In this document: one piece after another, positions 1 to 8,523 of the stretch
Layout of the letters: every line of letters starts with the position of its first letter
Numbering within the stretch: position 1 is the first letter of the stretch
Assembly (NCBI GenBank): GCA_018398765.1
Contig: JAHBMJ010001344.1
Location: 1-15,000, forward strand
Origin: Chromera velia
Taxonomy: Eukaryota > Sar > Chromeraceae
DNA: 15,000 nucleotides
Reading direction: 5' to 3'
Program-made: the position numbers and the translations under genes
The notes under the pieces: generated by a model
Database searches by the model: none
Told to the model about the DNA's origin: nothing
What the model saw: only the letters and a program-made list of their open reading frames with translations

Positions 1-183
1 GAAAAACAGTGTTACTCCGATTCATCTCCTTTTCGTGGGTCTTTTTGAAAAAGCACAGGCAATTTTGAAAGAGAGTAGCGAATGCACATGAAAATAAAAA
101 TGTTCCTGCTCTGACACATCCTGATTTGGTGAAGAGAAGTGAAACAGGGTTGGAGACGGGGAGACGGATGATCGAACGAGAGA

Positions 184-483
184 ATGTTAAGAAGAACTGC
201 AAGTTTCCGCAGTAGGTGGGGGCCTCGTTTGTTCGAAACAAAATGCCTCGGTGAAAGAAGTAGATGTTTTAGAGAACTGAGTAGCGTTCTCCCATGCCAA
301 ACTTGCAGCCAAAGTGACTGTCGGAGGTGCCGAAGTGGACTCCTCCGTGCAGACGGTTCTTGCAAGCCACATAGCGCGGGCCCACCAAAGACCCCGGCAC
401 TGAGTGAGTCGGTCGGGCCCACTACCGCGTGTGGACAAATGGACAAAAAAGTGCGGACAAAATGTGCTCACTGTATTAATTGA
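184..483 (+). CDS. Possible Cys-rich exon, unrecognised
   Basis: A 99-codon open frame contains CQTCSQSDCRRCRSG followed by a further Gly-Cys, a spacing like the C-x-x-C repeats of furin-like or growth-factor-receptor cysteine-rich domains. Only one such unit is present. A possible donor (CTGA|GTGAGT) lies at 404. The opposite strand is also open across the same bases, so strand and reality are uncertain. I do not assign a function. Confidence 0.2.
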   Translation: MLRRTASFRSRWGPRLFETKCLGERSRCFRELSSVLPCQTCSQSDCRRCRSGLLRADGSCKPHSAGPPKTPALSESVGPTTACGQMDKKVRTKCAHCIN

Positions 484-660
484 GGGGATTGTTCATGCAT
501 GCAGTGAGCATCTTGCATACGTACAATTCAATCATTCAATCATATGCATGCATGCTTGTACAAGCGAATGATTGCATGCATTGACTCCAAGACCGGTAAG
601 CCAAAAGAGCCAATTAACCATTGCCAACCGATGAGATGATCTTGTTAAGCTGCTGTTAAT
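481..660. other. Non-coding stretch rich in GCATGC and short inverted repeats
   Basis: TGCATGC appears repeatedly, and caatcattc (529-537) pairs with gaatgattg (566-574) around a loop that itself contains the palindrome gcttgtacaagc. No gene is visible. Confidence 0.6.
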
Positions 661-747
661 CCTTTGACGCAGGAATCGCCGCGACCAGCATACACGCCTT
701 CAGACAGAGAAAGCGTGCTGGAGACGGAGATAGACGGGAGAAGCATG

Positions 748-824
748 CTTGTGCCTGCCTGTGCCTGCCTGTTCTTGCCTGTGGCTGTGTCTGCATGCCT
801 GACTGCCTGCCAGGCCCTGCCTGA
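748..824. repeat. Degenerate TGCC/TGCCTG repeat
   Basis: TGCCTG and close variants recur about ten times, partly decayed. It lies directly before the tetranucleotide microsatellites, so simple repeats are nearly continuous from here to 1440. Confidence 0.75.
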
Positions 825-855
825 CAAAATGACTCTCTGCAAAGGTCAGGAGGGG

Positions 856-1190
856 TGAATGAATGAATGAATGAATGAATGGATGGATGGATGGATGGAT
901 GGATGACGAGGATGGATGAATGGGTGACTGAATGTCGGGATGAGCGAGTGAGTGAATGAGTGAGTGAGTGAATGAGTGAGTGCGTGAGTGCGTGAGTGCA
1001 GGTAAATGTGAGAGTGAGTGACTGAGTGGATGAGTGAATGGACGTGGGTGAAAGAGCGAGTGAGTGCGAATGGGTGTCACACTGAGTGAATGAATAAGTA
1101 AATGAATGAGTGAGTGAACGTGGTGTGACAGGGAGTGAGTCAATAAGTGAGTGAGGCTGGGTGGGTGAGTCGCTGAGTGAGTGAGAGAAT
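856..1190. repeat. Tetranucleotide microsatellites: (GAAT)n, (GGAT)n, then degenerate (GAGT)n
   Basis: About six GAAT units pass into about six GGAT units (856-906), followed by nearly 300 bases of impure GAGT, GAAT and GCGT. The 147-codon minus-strand frame across it encodes only His/Ser/Pro/Leu repeats and is not a gene. Confidence 0.95.
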
Positions 1191-1210
1191 GAAGCCCTTA
1201 TTATGAGGGC

Positions 1211-1440
<230 letters not shown>

Positions 1441-1444
1441 ATGA

Positions 1445-1624
1445 CAGTGTGTGTCTGTGTGTGTTGCGAACTGCAGAGAGCGACCTGTTTCTGTAGGGCT
1501 AGTAGCTAGATCAGGGGGGGCATCTTCGAGTTCGTCTTTCTCAAATCAGCCCCCTGCCGCCAAGGCAAAGGCGAAGGGCAAAGGAAGGCTAAAAGATAAG
1601 ACAAAAGCCAAAGTCGGCAGTTAA
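1445..1624 (+). CDS. Possible last exon encoding a Ser-rich, Lys-rich C-terminal tail
   Basis: The frame is open from 1445, has no ATG, and ends with TAA at 1622-1624. It reads a serine cluster (ASSSSSFSNQPP) followed by AKAKAKGKGRLKDKTKAK, a composition typical of a basic protein tail rather than random DNA. A plausible acceptor is ATCAG|GGGGGG at about 1509-1514; CTGCAG at 1471-1476 is another. The (CT)n(GT)n tract just upstream could serve as its pyrimidine tract. No upstream exon was identified. The function is unknown. Confidence 0.3.
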   Translation, partial: QCVSVCVANCRERPVSVGLVARSGGASSSSSFSNQPPAAKAKAKGKGRLKDKTKAKVGS

Positions 1625-2692
1625 AAAGACCACAATTAGTTAACGGAAGGGAAGGGGATCGAAAAGGCTTGTAAGGTCGACCTTTTGTATTGTTTTCTCA
1701 AATTTTTGAATTATTTTGAATGTAAAGGTAGTTGTGGACCTAGCTGTAGATGTCGAAAAGCAACTCTTGAACAGATTAAATTTAGTTTTTTCCCTAGTAG
1801 ACTATTACTAGTGATATTCGTGACTGAATAATCGTATATCAGGCTATTATCAGCGGGTTCCGTTACTGTTTTTCTATAATCTACCATTTTAAACCTTTAG
1901 TTACTAAAAAACCGTAACTCGGCGGCCTGATGGCCGTCTTATTACTATTCTTTAGCGGTTACTCTTATGTGGACAGTGTAATAATGGGGCGCGCCATGCA
2001 TACCATGTAAACGCGTCCCCAAGACGCGGTCCTAGACGTAGTCCCGCCAAGCTATTGGAATCATTCTTAGTCATTCCCTCTCGGTTTGAGCCTTACCGGG
2101 ATAAACTAACCCAGTGCCGAAGGTCCGATCCGGAATCCGAAAGTTGTGGACCAAAACCGACTACCCCTCCGGTATCGAAGTACCGAAAGTCCCGATATTT
2201 AACACTAGAGTTAATAACACTGGTCTTTTGAAAAAGGATGCTGTCCCGGGGCCTAGGATGCCGTAGATAGAGTAAGATAGAGATCATCTTGATTATATAT
2301 TTTTTTCAAATGACACTTATATATATATAGCCCGAGGTTTAGAGAGGTTTAAAAAACTAGAAGTCCTACTGAGCAAGGTTTGATTTTATAGTTAGCTTTC
2401 ACATAGCGCATATAGAAAATTTGAATAATAAAGGACAGCTTAACTCTTGTAGCATTTAATTATTTTATGTACTAAAAATTTATAGATTGGTTACCATAAA
2501 TTTAGGAATTCTAAGACCTAGGGGGATTGAAAATGACGATCTAGCTCAAAATGTTTTTAGCGTAAATTTAAGAGAATTTCTCTAAAACCTATACGATTGA
2601 GTAAAGCAGTGCAATGCATCTGTATGCATGCATAAGCCTTGAATAATTCAATCAACAATGGTAAGTACGTACAGTGAATCTCTGTTCACACT
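1625..2692. other. AT-rich gene-free block
   Basis: The base composition drops to clearly AT-rich compared with its neighbours. No frame longer than about 65 codons and no recognisable motif is present. I see no tRNA-like B box, terminal repeat or polymerase remnant. It separates the GT61 3' end from the repeat-rich left part. Confidence 0.6.
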
Positions 2693-3878
2693 TCAAACAA
2701 CTTGTTGTGGCGTATTCTCACCTTTCCAAAATCCTGCTCGCAAGCTTTGAAGACTTTCATCCCTTGTTTGCACCTCTGCTTCATCAAATCCACTCAGCAC
2801 AAGCTCAGATAGATCCCGAGCATCATCCCCATTTCCGCTCATCTCGTCAAACTCTTCATCCTCCTCGATATCAAAACTTTCAAAACCACTGTGTTTACCT
2901 GACGTCCCCAACAGAGAATTCCCTTTCCATCTCAACGACAAAGTGCCATTCCTTTTTACGATCACTTCCTCTTCACCCGCCGGACTTGCCGAGGCCCCCG
3001 TGGATTCCGACAGCTTTCGTCCTCTATTCCTCCCCCTCAGATTACCCTGCATATTCTGCCCCTTCCCCCCCCCTCTCTTGACAAACACCTGGTCAGGGTG
3101 GAAATACATCTTCGGCCTCAGAGACGGCGTTTGGCTGACCACACCCAAATTCCGATCCAACAATTTCTCCAGTTGGTCGACAGGCACGTTCATATCGTGA
3201 GACGGTGCTCGACTCTCAACGACAAAATACGCGTATTTCTGCAACAAACACCCTCCAATCTCCCAAAAGTATAACCCCCCCTTAGACGATGGCTGTATCT
3301 CCAAAATGAGTGTATCTCTTGGAGCCAAAATCTGATTGAAGAACTTCCCCCCATGGGGCCCCACAAGCGCGCGTGCGTTCTTTCCAATCTCCTCTATCAA
3401 CTTCGGCAGTCCCTTCTTTGTGTCAAGTACCTCTAGTTTCTCCCCCTTCCCCCTCTTCTTCAATAATGCTTCAATCATATCAAGAACGGCCTTCTCATTC
3501 AAAATCCGACGCCCCCCATTCCTCTCAGACCTGCCCCCCCGGCCCAGCCAGTACACCGTTTTCCGTTCTTCCATCGGGGTGTCACGATGTACACCGATCA
3601 ATTCAGCAAAGCGCAAAAACAGCCAAGGATGGATGAGCATCGTCCTGCAGGCATACAATCGAAATATAGAAGCCCGTGAATCATTCTATCAGGGGCAAGG
3701 GAGGCAGCGAAGGAAGGAAGAAAGGAAACACGGAGGGAAGGAAGGGCAGAAAAGAGGGAGAAAAAACAGAAAGGAAGGAAGGAAGGAAGGAAGGAAAGAA
3801 AGAAAGAAAGAAAAGAAAGAAAGAAAGACAGACAGACAGACAGAAAGAAAGAAAGAAAGAAAGAAAGAAAAGAAAGAG

Positions 3879-3917
<39 letters not shown>

Positions 3918-6527
3918 CAGACAGAAAGAAAGAAAGGAGGGAAGGAGCGACTGAAGACAGCAAGAGAGTTTGTTGAACAAGCATCTTACAGGGAGACAGG
4001 CACAGAGAGATGGGCGTTCACAAAAGGCAATCACATACACAGGTAGTCTCTCAGAAGGTCACCGCTCCCCCCCCCCCCCCCCCNCCCCCCCCCCCCACCT
4101 GCAGTTGAACAGAAACCTGTGTGCATTTTCGAATTCCTTCTCAGGCGACCCGAACCGAACGTTATCTGCCCCAAGTCCCGAGGCCTCGAACAGTTCTCTG
4201 ATAACGCCGTCTCGAGGATTTCTGCCTCCAATCACCTTCACAACACCCCCAGAGCGCTTCAGAGGTCCCCATATGTGCTCCGCCTGCATGCACGGTCCAC
4301 ACCAATCCATCGGCAGAACCACAATTAATTAAGACACGATTTTGTCGTCTTGCATTCAGAGGCTTTCCTGTTTACTGGACACGGTCAAAGGACCCCAAAA
4401 TATTCTGTCTGTCTGCTCATTGATGATGAGACAAAGCCAATGGGGGTGCGCAAAACCAACAGCTCAACCTGTCAACTATTAATACAATCAGTGGGGGATA
4501 CCACCATTCTGTGGTGTACAGAATCACCCCCGTCAGTCGACACTCTCTTTGCCTGGCTTTGCAAACTTCCCCCCTAATATCCCATTTGGAAAAACGCTCA
4601 CACGCACTTAATTGCCACAACGCACACAAAAAGGAATCAATCACAAAGGCTTCTTTTCCCTACCCACCTGTGCAATCTCATGGGTAATTCTGTCCACCCA
4701 CCTGTGCAATCTCATGAGTAATTCTGTCCACCCAATGCTGAAAAGAGTAGCTGTCGGGCCCACGAGCAAACAGAACCAGATCCGCCCCGCCAGCTGCCTC
4801 TGCCCTCTCCACCTCTGCTGCCGTGCGACCCCGGAACAGACGGTGGCTCACCTGCAGGAACTTATATATGGATGCGGATCAATTTGCCTCAATTGAATTG
4901 TGCAAGCCGGTTCCGTCACTCTCCAGATTGTTTCGTTTTCTATGCGTGAGGGGGAAAAGGGGTGAGAAAGAGAGACAGGAACGAAGAAAGAGAAGGGAGT
5001 TACGCCGGGAGACAGACAGGACCGTGGTTGCTCGGTTGGCCTTCGAAATTGGCTGCACGGAATCAGGGTGTTGCTGTCTTCCGCTCCCCTCTCCCCTTCC
5101 CTCCCATCCCCTCTCTTCCTTCCCCTTTTCTCTTTTCTCGTCAATCTCCCAACATACAGACAGACCCAAATCCCTCCTCTCTTCCTTTCTTTCTTTTCTC
5201 CTCTTTATTCGCACCTTACCTCAGTACCATGGCAGCTCGTCTGTCCCCAATTCTCCGGGGGGGGGCCGAGGAGGGTGACATTCTCGAACACCAAATTCTG
5301 CGCGTGGAGTTCGTGGAGGAAATGCGCACTTCTTGTCGGAAGGTCGATGTTGCACCTGAACAGCTCCAACGGCTTCGTCTTGAATCGCGTCAGCCAGTGA
5401 TTCTCGTGGTCAGGGCTGATGAAGTCAGGGAGGGAAATCACAAAGGGAGGAAAGATGAGCTCCTCAGCAAAGGCGATGAAAGTCTCAATCGGGGGTTCTT
5501 GATCGGGCTGCTCGAGGGCTATTCTGTCAGCCTCCGTCTTCAAGCAAGGAGCCCAACCGTACTGGGCAGCCAGGGGGGAACACTCAGTAACAGACAAGGG
5601 AGCCCAAGACGCAGACTCCAGAGGCTCCCCGGTTTTGCCCCTGACGTCATCTCCCAAAGTTAGGGCTCCCAAGGGAAGAGGGGTGTTGGTCACAACAGGG
5701 GTGACCCCGGCAACAGCCTCACCTGTCTCTCCCCCCTTCCCCAACGTCTCCTTCTGCAACGACGCGCCTTCTTTTGTCAAACTAACTTTGACCTCCCCTC
5801 CCCCCCCTGTAGTGTTTGTCGTCGTCGGCATCTCCGCAGAGGGGGAGACGGCCGCTTCTGCTTCAGGTGCAGTTGTGTTCCTACTGCCTGCTTCTGGTGA
5901 GGAAACAGAGGCAGAGGCAGGAATGGGGCCAGGGGGTAATTGGAGGGAAGGTTCAGGTCCCCCTTCTCCTCCTGCCTTTTGTTCCCCCCCTGGTCCTTCT
6001 GTCTTTGAGGCATCTTCCCCCGATGACGTCAAAGTTGTCCCATTCAACGCTTCTGTTGACGAAACAGCACTCGTGCCTTCCTCTCCGTCCCCCTTTCTGG
6101 CTTCGACAGCCCCTTCCTCAAGCTCCACAGAGCCTGGGGGTGAGTCACTGTCCCCAGATGCTGGTGACTCTTCCCTCTCTCCTTTCCCCCCTGCCTTCCC
6201 TTTCCCCTCCCCCCCCCCTCTCCTCTGTCCGTGCACTCTTTTGAGAAACTCGTCCAACGAACTAGTTCTAGTTGAGGACTTACGCTTCCCTCCCTCCACA
6301 GAAGATCCGGAGACGGACGAGGGATCCTTGCCAGACGACAAACTGTCCTCCTCTGCGGCTGCCTCACTGTCTAGACGACGCGTGGAGGTTCCCCATATGC
6401 CGAACAGAGTGACCACGGAGATGCCTGCCAGCACGACCAGACTGAGAATCTGGATTATCCGCATGGGACTGACGGAAAGACGGATATGGAAAAGGCAATA
6501 AGCGGTATGATGGGACGTGCTATGCAC
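2693..6527 (-). CDS. GT61 (DUF563) family glycosyltransferase, type II membrane protein, 4 exons
   Basis: I assemble this gene from four exons: 6527-5220, 4851-4702, 4283-4099 and 3644-2693. All junctions are GT..AG and the phases agree (0, 0, 2), giving 864 residues, or 843 from the second Met at 6464. The second Met is the likelier start because it directly precedes the hydrophobic signal anchor (residues about 23-45). Next come a Ser/Gly/Glu-rich stem with N-glycosylation sequons (about 46-297), then the catalytic region. It has the family's D-x-x-F-x-H-x-x-D pattern as DSYSFQHWVD (469-478), HPWLFLRF near 553, a YWLGRGG strand and the hallmark GPHGGKFFN motif (643-651) followed by ILEIQP. 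A low-complexity acidic tail ends the protein. GT61 enzymes, such as EOGT, POMGNT2 and plant xylosyltransferases, transfer sugars in the ER or Golgi lumen. Donor and acceptor cannot be read from sequence. Confidence 0.87.
3714..3945. repeat. (GAAA)n/(GAAG)n/(GACA)n microsatellite
   Basis: This is an almost pure purine tract on the plus strand with short GACA interruptions. It lies inside intron 3 of the GT61 gene, where the transcript reads UUUC/UUCC. Open frames through it encode only Lys/Glu/Arg or Ser/Leu/Phe runs and are not genes. Confidence 0.95.
4067..4096. repeat. Homopolymer C tract containing an undetermined base
   Basis: Thirty positions are all C except an N at 4084. On the transcribed sense strand this is a G run that begins two bases inside intron 3. 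The N shows that the true length was not resolved in the assembly. Confidence 0.97.
4284..4701 (-). other. Intron 2 of the GT61 gene, with duplicated donor site
   Basis: The donor reads CACAG|GTGGGT and the acceptor GCATGCAG|GCGGAG, at phase 0. A second copy of the same donor lies 34 bases further into the intron because of a tandem duplication. Reading from exon 2 to the second donor passes an in-frame TGA, so only the first donor yields the full enzyme. Confidence 0.75.
4663..4734. repeat. 34-bp tandem direct repeat, two copies plus 4 bases
   Basis: Positions 4663-4696 and 4697-4730 are the same 34-bp unit with one difference (g at 4683, a at 4717), followed by the first four bases of a third copy. 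The repeat covers the last coding bases of exon 2 (the HWVDRITHEIAQ codons) and the splice donor. The near identity suggests a recent duplication. Confidence 0.95.
4852..5219 (-). other. Intron 1 of the GT61 gene
   Basis: The donor reads GAG|GTAAGG and the acceptor CCTGCAG|GTGAGC, joining residues E436 and V437 at phase 0. The first 150 bases of the intron are strongly purine-rich in the sense direction (GGAGAGG, GAAAAGAAAG runs). The acceptor lacks a long pyrimidine tract. The following exon gives exactly 50 codons in the glycosyltransferase frame. Confidence 0.75.
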
Positions 6528-6820
6528 ACACGAACCCTGAAGAAAAGATAAGCGGAAGAAATAGATAGATAGCGCTTACGTTCGGAAAGAACAAAAAGGT
6601 TCAGTCTGAGACACTTCCGTTCGAGACGCCAAACGGAGGTCGCAATGCCCTACAAAGCACGTACTCAGAACCTTTGCAGCCTTGGCTGCATTCACAGTTG
6701 TGTCTTGCGTGCTCTCATCTGGTTGGCTTTCCTTGGTTGCCCACAACCCACTGAACAGCTTTGATTTGAGCCATTTGACACCTATTATTATTAAGTAACG
6801 TATCACAGCGTTGAACAACA
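6528..6820. other. 5' flank of the GT61 gene
   Basis: No gene is recognised. In the sense direction CTTTCCGTCAG|TCCCATG, just inside the annotated 5' end near 6468, could be an acceptor. If so, a 5' UTR intron would lie here and translation would start at 6464. No TATA-like promoter can be supported. Confidence 0.35.
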
Positions 6821-6823
6821 TTC

Positions 6824-6930
6824 CGCGGCGGCCGCGGCCGGAGGCATGAAAATTCCATGGCGCGGCGCCGGGCGGCGCGCCTCGATCGATGTACGTACGT
6901 ATCGATCGATCGATCGCGGTTTCCATGCAT
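6824..6930. repeat. GC-rich palindromic patch and GATC/GTAC repeats
   Basis: A CG-only run (ccgcggcggccgcggccgg, then gcgcggcgccgggcggcgcg) is followed by (CGAT)n and (GTAC)n units and GCATGCATG. Nearly every segment is self-complementary. It stands out sharply from the AT-rich sequence to its right. Confidence 0.75.
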
Positions 6931-6937
6931 GCACGCA

Positions 6938-7136
6938 CAATTTGCTTTTCGGGACCGCCATTTACCTCTAAGCGGTCAATGGTACCATTGACCACTCAGA
7001 GGTAAATGGTGGTCCCGAAACATAAATTGCCGAACGCATTATACGCAATTTGCATTTTGGGACCGCCATTTACCTCTGAGTAGTCAATGGTACCATTGAC
7101 TGTTCAGACGTAAATGGCGGTTCCGAAACGTAAATT
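6938..7136. repeat. Two tandem 92-bp palindromes, period 108 bp
   Basis: The first palindrome spans 6938-7029 with its axis in GGTACC at 6981-6986. The second spans about 7046-7136 with its axis in GGTACC at 7089-7094. The arms are about 45 bases with few mismatches and no loop. The copies differ at about 13 positions by eye, and several changes in one arm are not matched in the other. Common core elements are GGGACCGCCATTTACCTC and its complement. Either arm pair could form a long hairpin or cruciform. They encode nothing. Confidence 0.9.
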
Positions 7137-7140
7137 ATAT

Positions 7141-8523
7141 ATATGGATTCGTGAACAAATCAACAAACTAAGTTAGATTCGTAGTATGACACCGATGTTA
7201 GGAGCATACCACTCCTAGTATGCATGATGTGACATAACATTGTTGGGCACTTACGTTGAGATTGATCTATCGTCATGGGCAGTCAAAGCTTTAAAGCCCA
7301 AAATTAAGGGATTTATGGTGGCATCGCCATGTCAGTACTGGCCTTTGTATTGGCTCTTACAGACTTTTAAACACGGCTCAACGCTGTATTGGAATTAAAT
7401 AGTAAATTTATAATTACGTGCATGTATGCAATAGTATGCAATCATAAATTACGTATGTCTGTCAGTAAGTTTAATTCACTCTCTAACTCGATTATCTCTC
7501 TCATGTACTATGGAGGCTGATAGTTTGTCTATTTATGTATTTAAAGAAAATACTAAGTCTTTAAATAAACTAAGTCTAGCTTCATTACATACTGTCGCAC
7601 TCGGCGTTTCGTTTATTGTAGTTAGTTGTAGTTCAATTCTTGCATGTTGTTAGTCACGGTATTTTAAGTCTTAAATTTTTCTTTATTAACATAATATATT
7701 TTTTTTTTTCCCCGTATATTTTACTATGTTTTACCACTTATAGACCGCTTTGTAATTTTTAATTAAGGCCCTTTTTGGTCTATCTCACTATAACTTCGGT
7801 CTACTTCGGTCTTCGTTTTCATCCTATCACCGTTGGTCTTCGTTTTTATAGTTGTGCACACTGCGGCATGGTTCGTTGACTTCAGGTCTGGACGCAGATT
7901 AACGCAGACTTTGTTTGAGAACCTTAGGTTTACGCTAGAGTTTACGCTTCTGAGATCTTCTAGGCATTGAACCTACCTATGCCGCACTATATCACGGTAT
8001 GCCGTTGCACTTACGCCCATGTGGTGAGCTCAATATATCATCATCTGCTGTTTAGACCCGCCATATATATGCATCCCCTGCATCTTTTCATAAGGATCTT
8101 CTTACATACATCCTTCTGACATCTTCTGGCATGAGCTTTATGATTAAAGAAACCGCATGTATATGATCAGTATATCAATGCATACACAGAATGAGCATAA
8201 GAATTAGCATAATACTAATGTTAAATATAATATCAACGACACTTAGTTTATGATCAAGATAAATTAATTATGGAATAAATGTAAATAATGAACGCGTTTT
8301 AATTGATTGATTGATTGATTGATTGATGAATACCAAATTAACTCGAAATAAAGCTTTCAACTCCGAGGCGGAAAGTGGTTTGATAAAGATTATAGATTCT
8401 GTCAATATTTAAAAGGAATACAAACAAAACAGCTAGATGAATTATGAATCAAAAAACTTGAATTTCTGGTACTGCATTATATACACACCTCTGAGTTCTG
8501 CACTACATAAGTTTTTTACGCTT
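7141..8523. other. AT-rich gene-free block
   Basis: No substantial open frame or known motif is present. There are short repeats such as actaagtct (about 7553 and 7570) and cggtcttcg variants (about 7800-7850), a small hairpin TAGGAG/CTCCTA near 7200, and a TTGA microsatellite near 8303. It could be a decayed mobile element, but no terminal repeats or protein remnants support that. Confidence 0.55.
8303..8328. repeat. (TTGA)n microsatellite
   Basis: About six perfect TTGA units lie in AT-rich DNA just downstream of the LRR gene. Confidence 0.95.

Larger units (their letters stand above)
3645..4098 (-). other. Intron 3 of the GT61 gene, with G run and (CTTT)n tract
   Basis: The donor is CTGCAG|GTGGGG and runs straight into a G tract of about 29 Gs plus one undetermined base. 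The acceptor is TGCCTGCAG|GACGATG. The split codon AG|G restores Arg548 and joins FNC to RTMLIHPW in frame. The intron also contains a long (CTTT)n/(CCTT)n tract in the sense direction ending about 70 bases before the acceptor. Confidence 0.78.

Noticed and set aside
700-1143. A 147-codon minus-strand His/Ser-rich open frame
   Set aside because: It is produced by the GAGT/GAAT tetranucleotide repeats.
2071-2110. tRNA-like B box (ggtttgagcc)
   Set aside because: The bases around it do not form a cloverleaf, and no A box sits at the right distance.
3336-4046. A 236-codon plus-strand frame
   Set aside because: It is antisense to GT61 exon 4 and then runs into the intron microsatellite.
5635-6501. 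A 288-codon plus-strand Ser/Pro-rich frame
   Set aside because: It is antisense to GT61 exon 1; the minus frame continues into conserved glycosyltransferase exons, which settles the strand.
6938-7136. CRISPR array
   Set aside because: There are only two units, each a full palindrome, with no unique spacers, and the host is a eukaryote.
7141-8523. Retrotransposon or DNA transposon body
   Set aside because: There is no reverse transcriptase, integrase or transposase motif in any frame, and no terminal repeats were seen.
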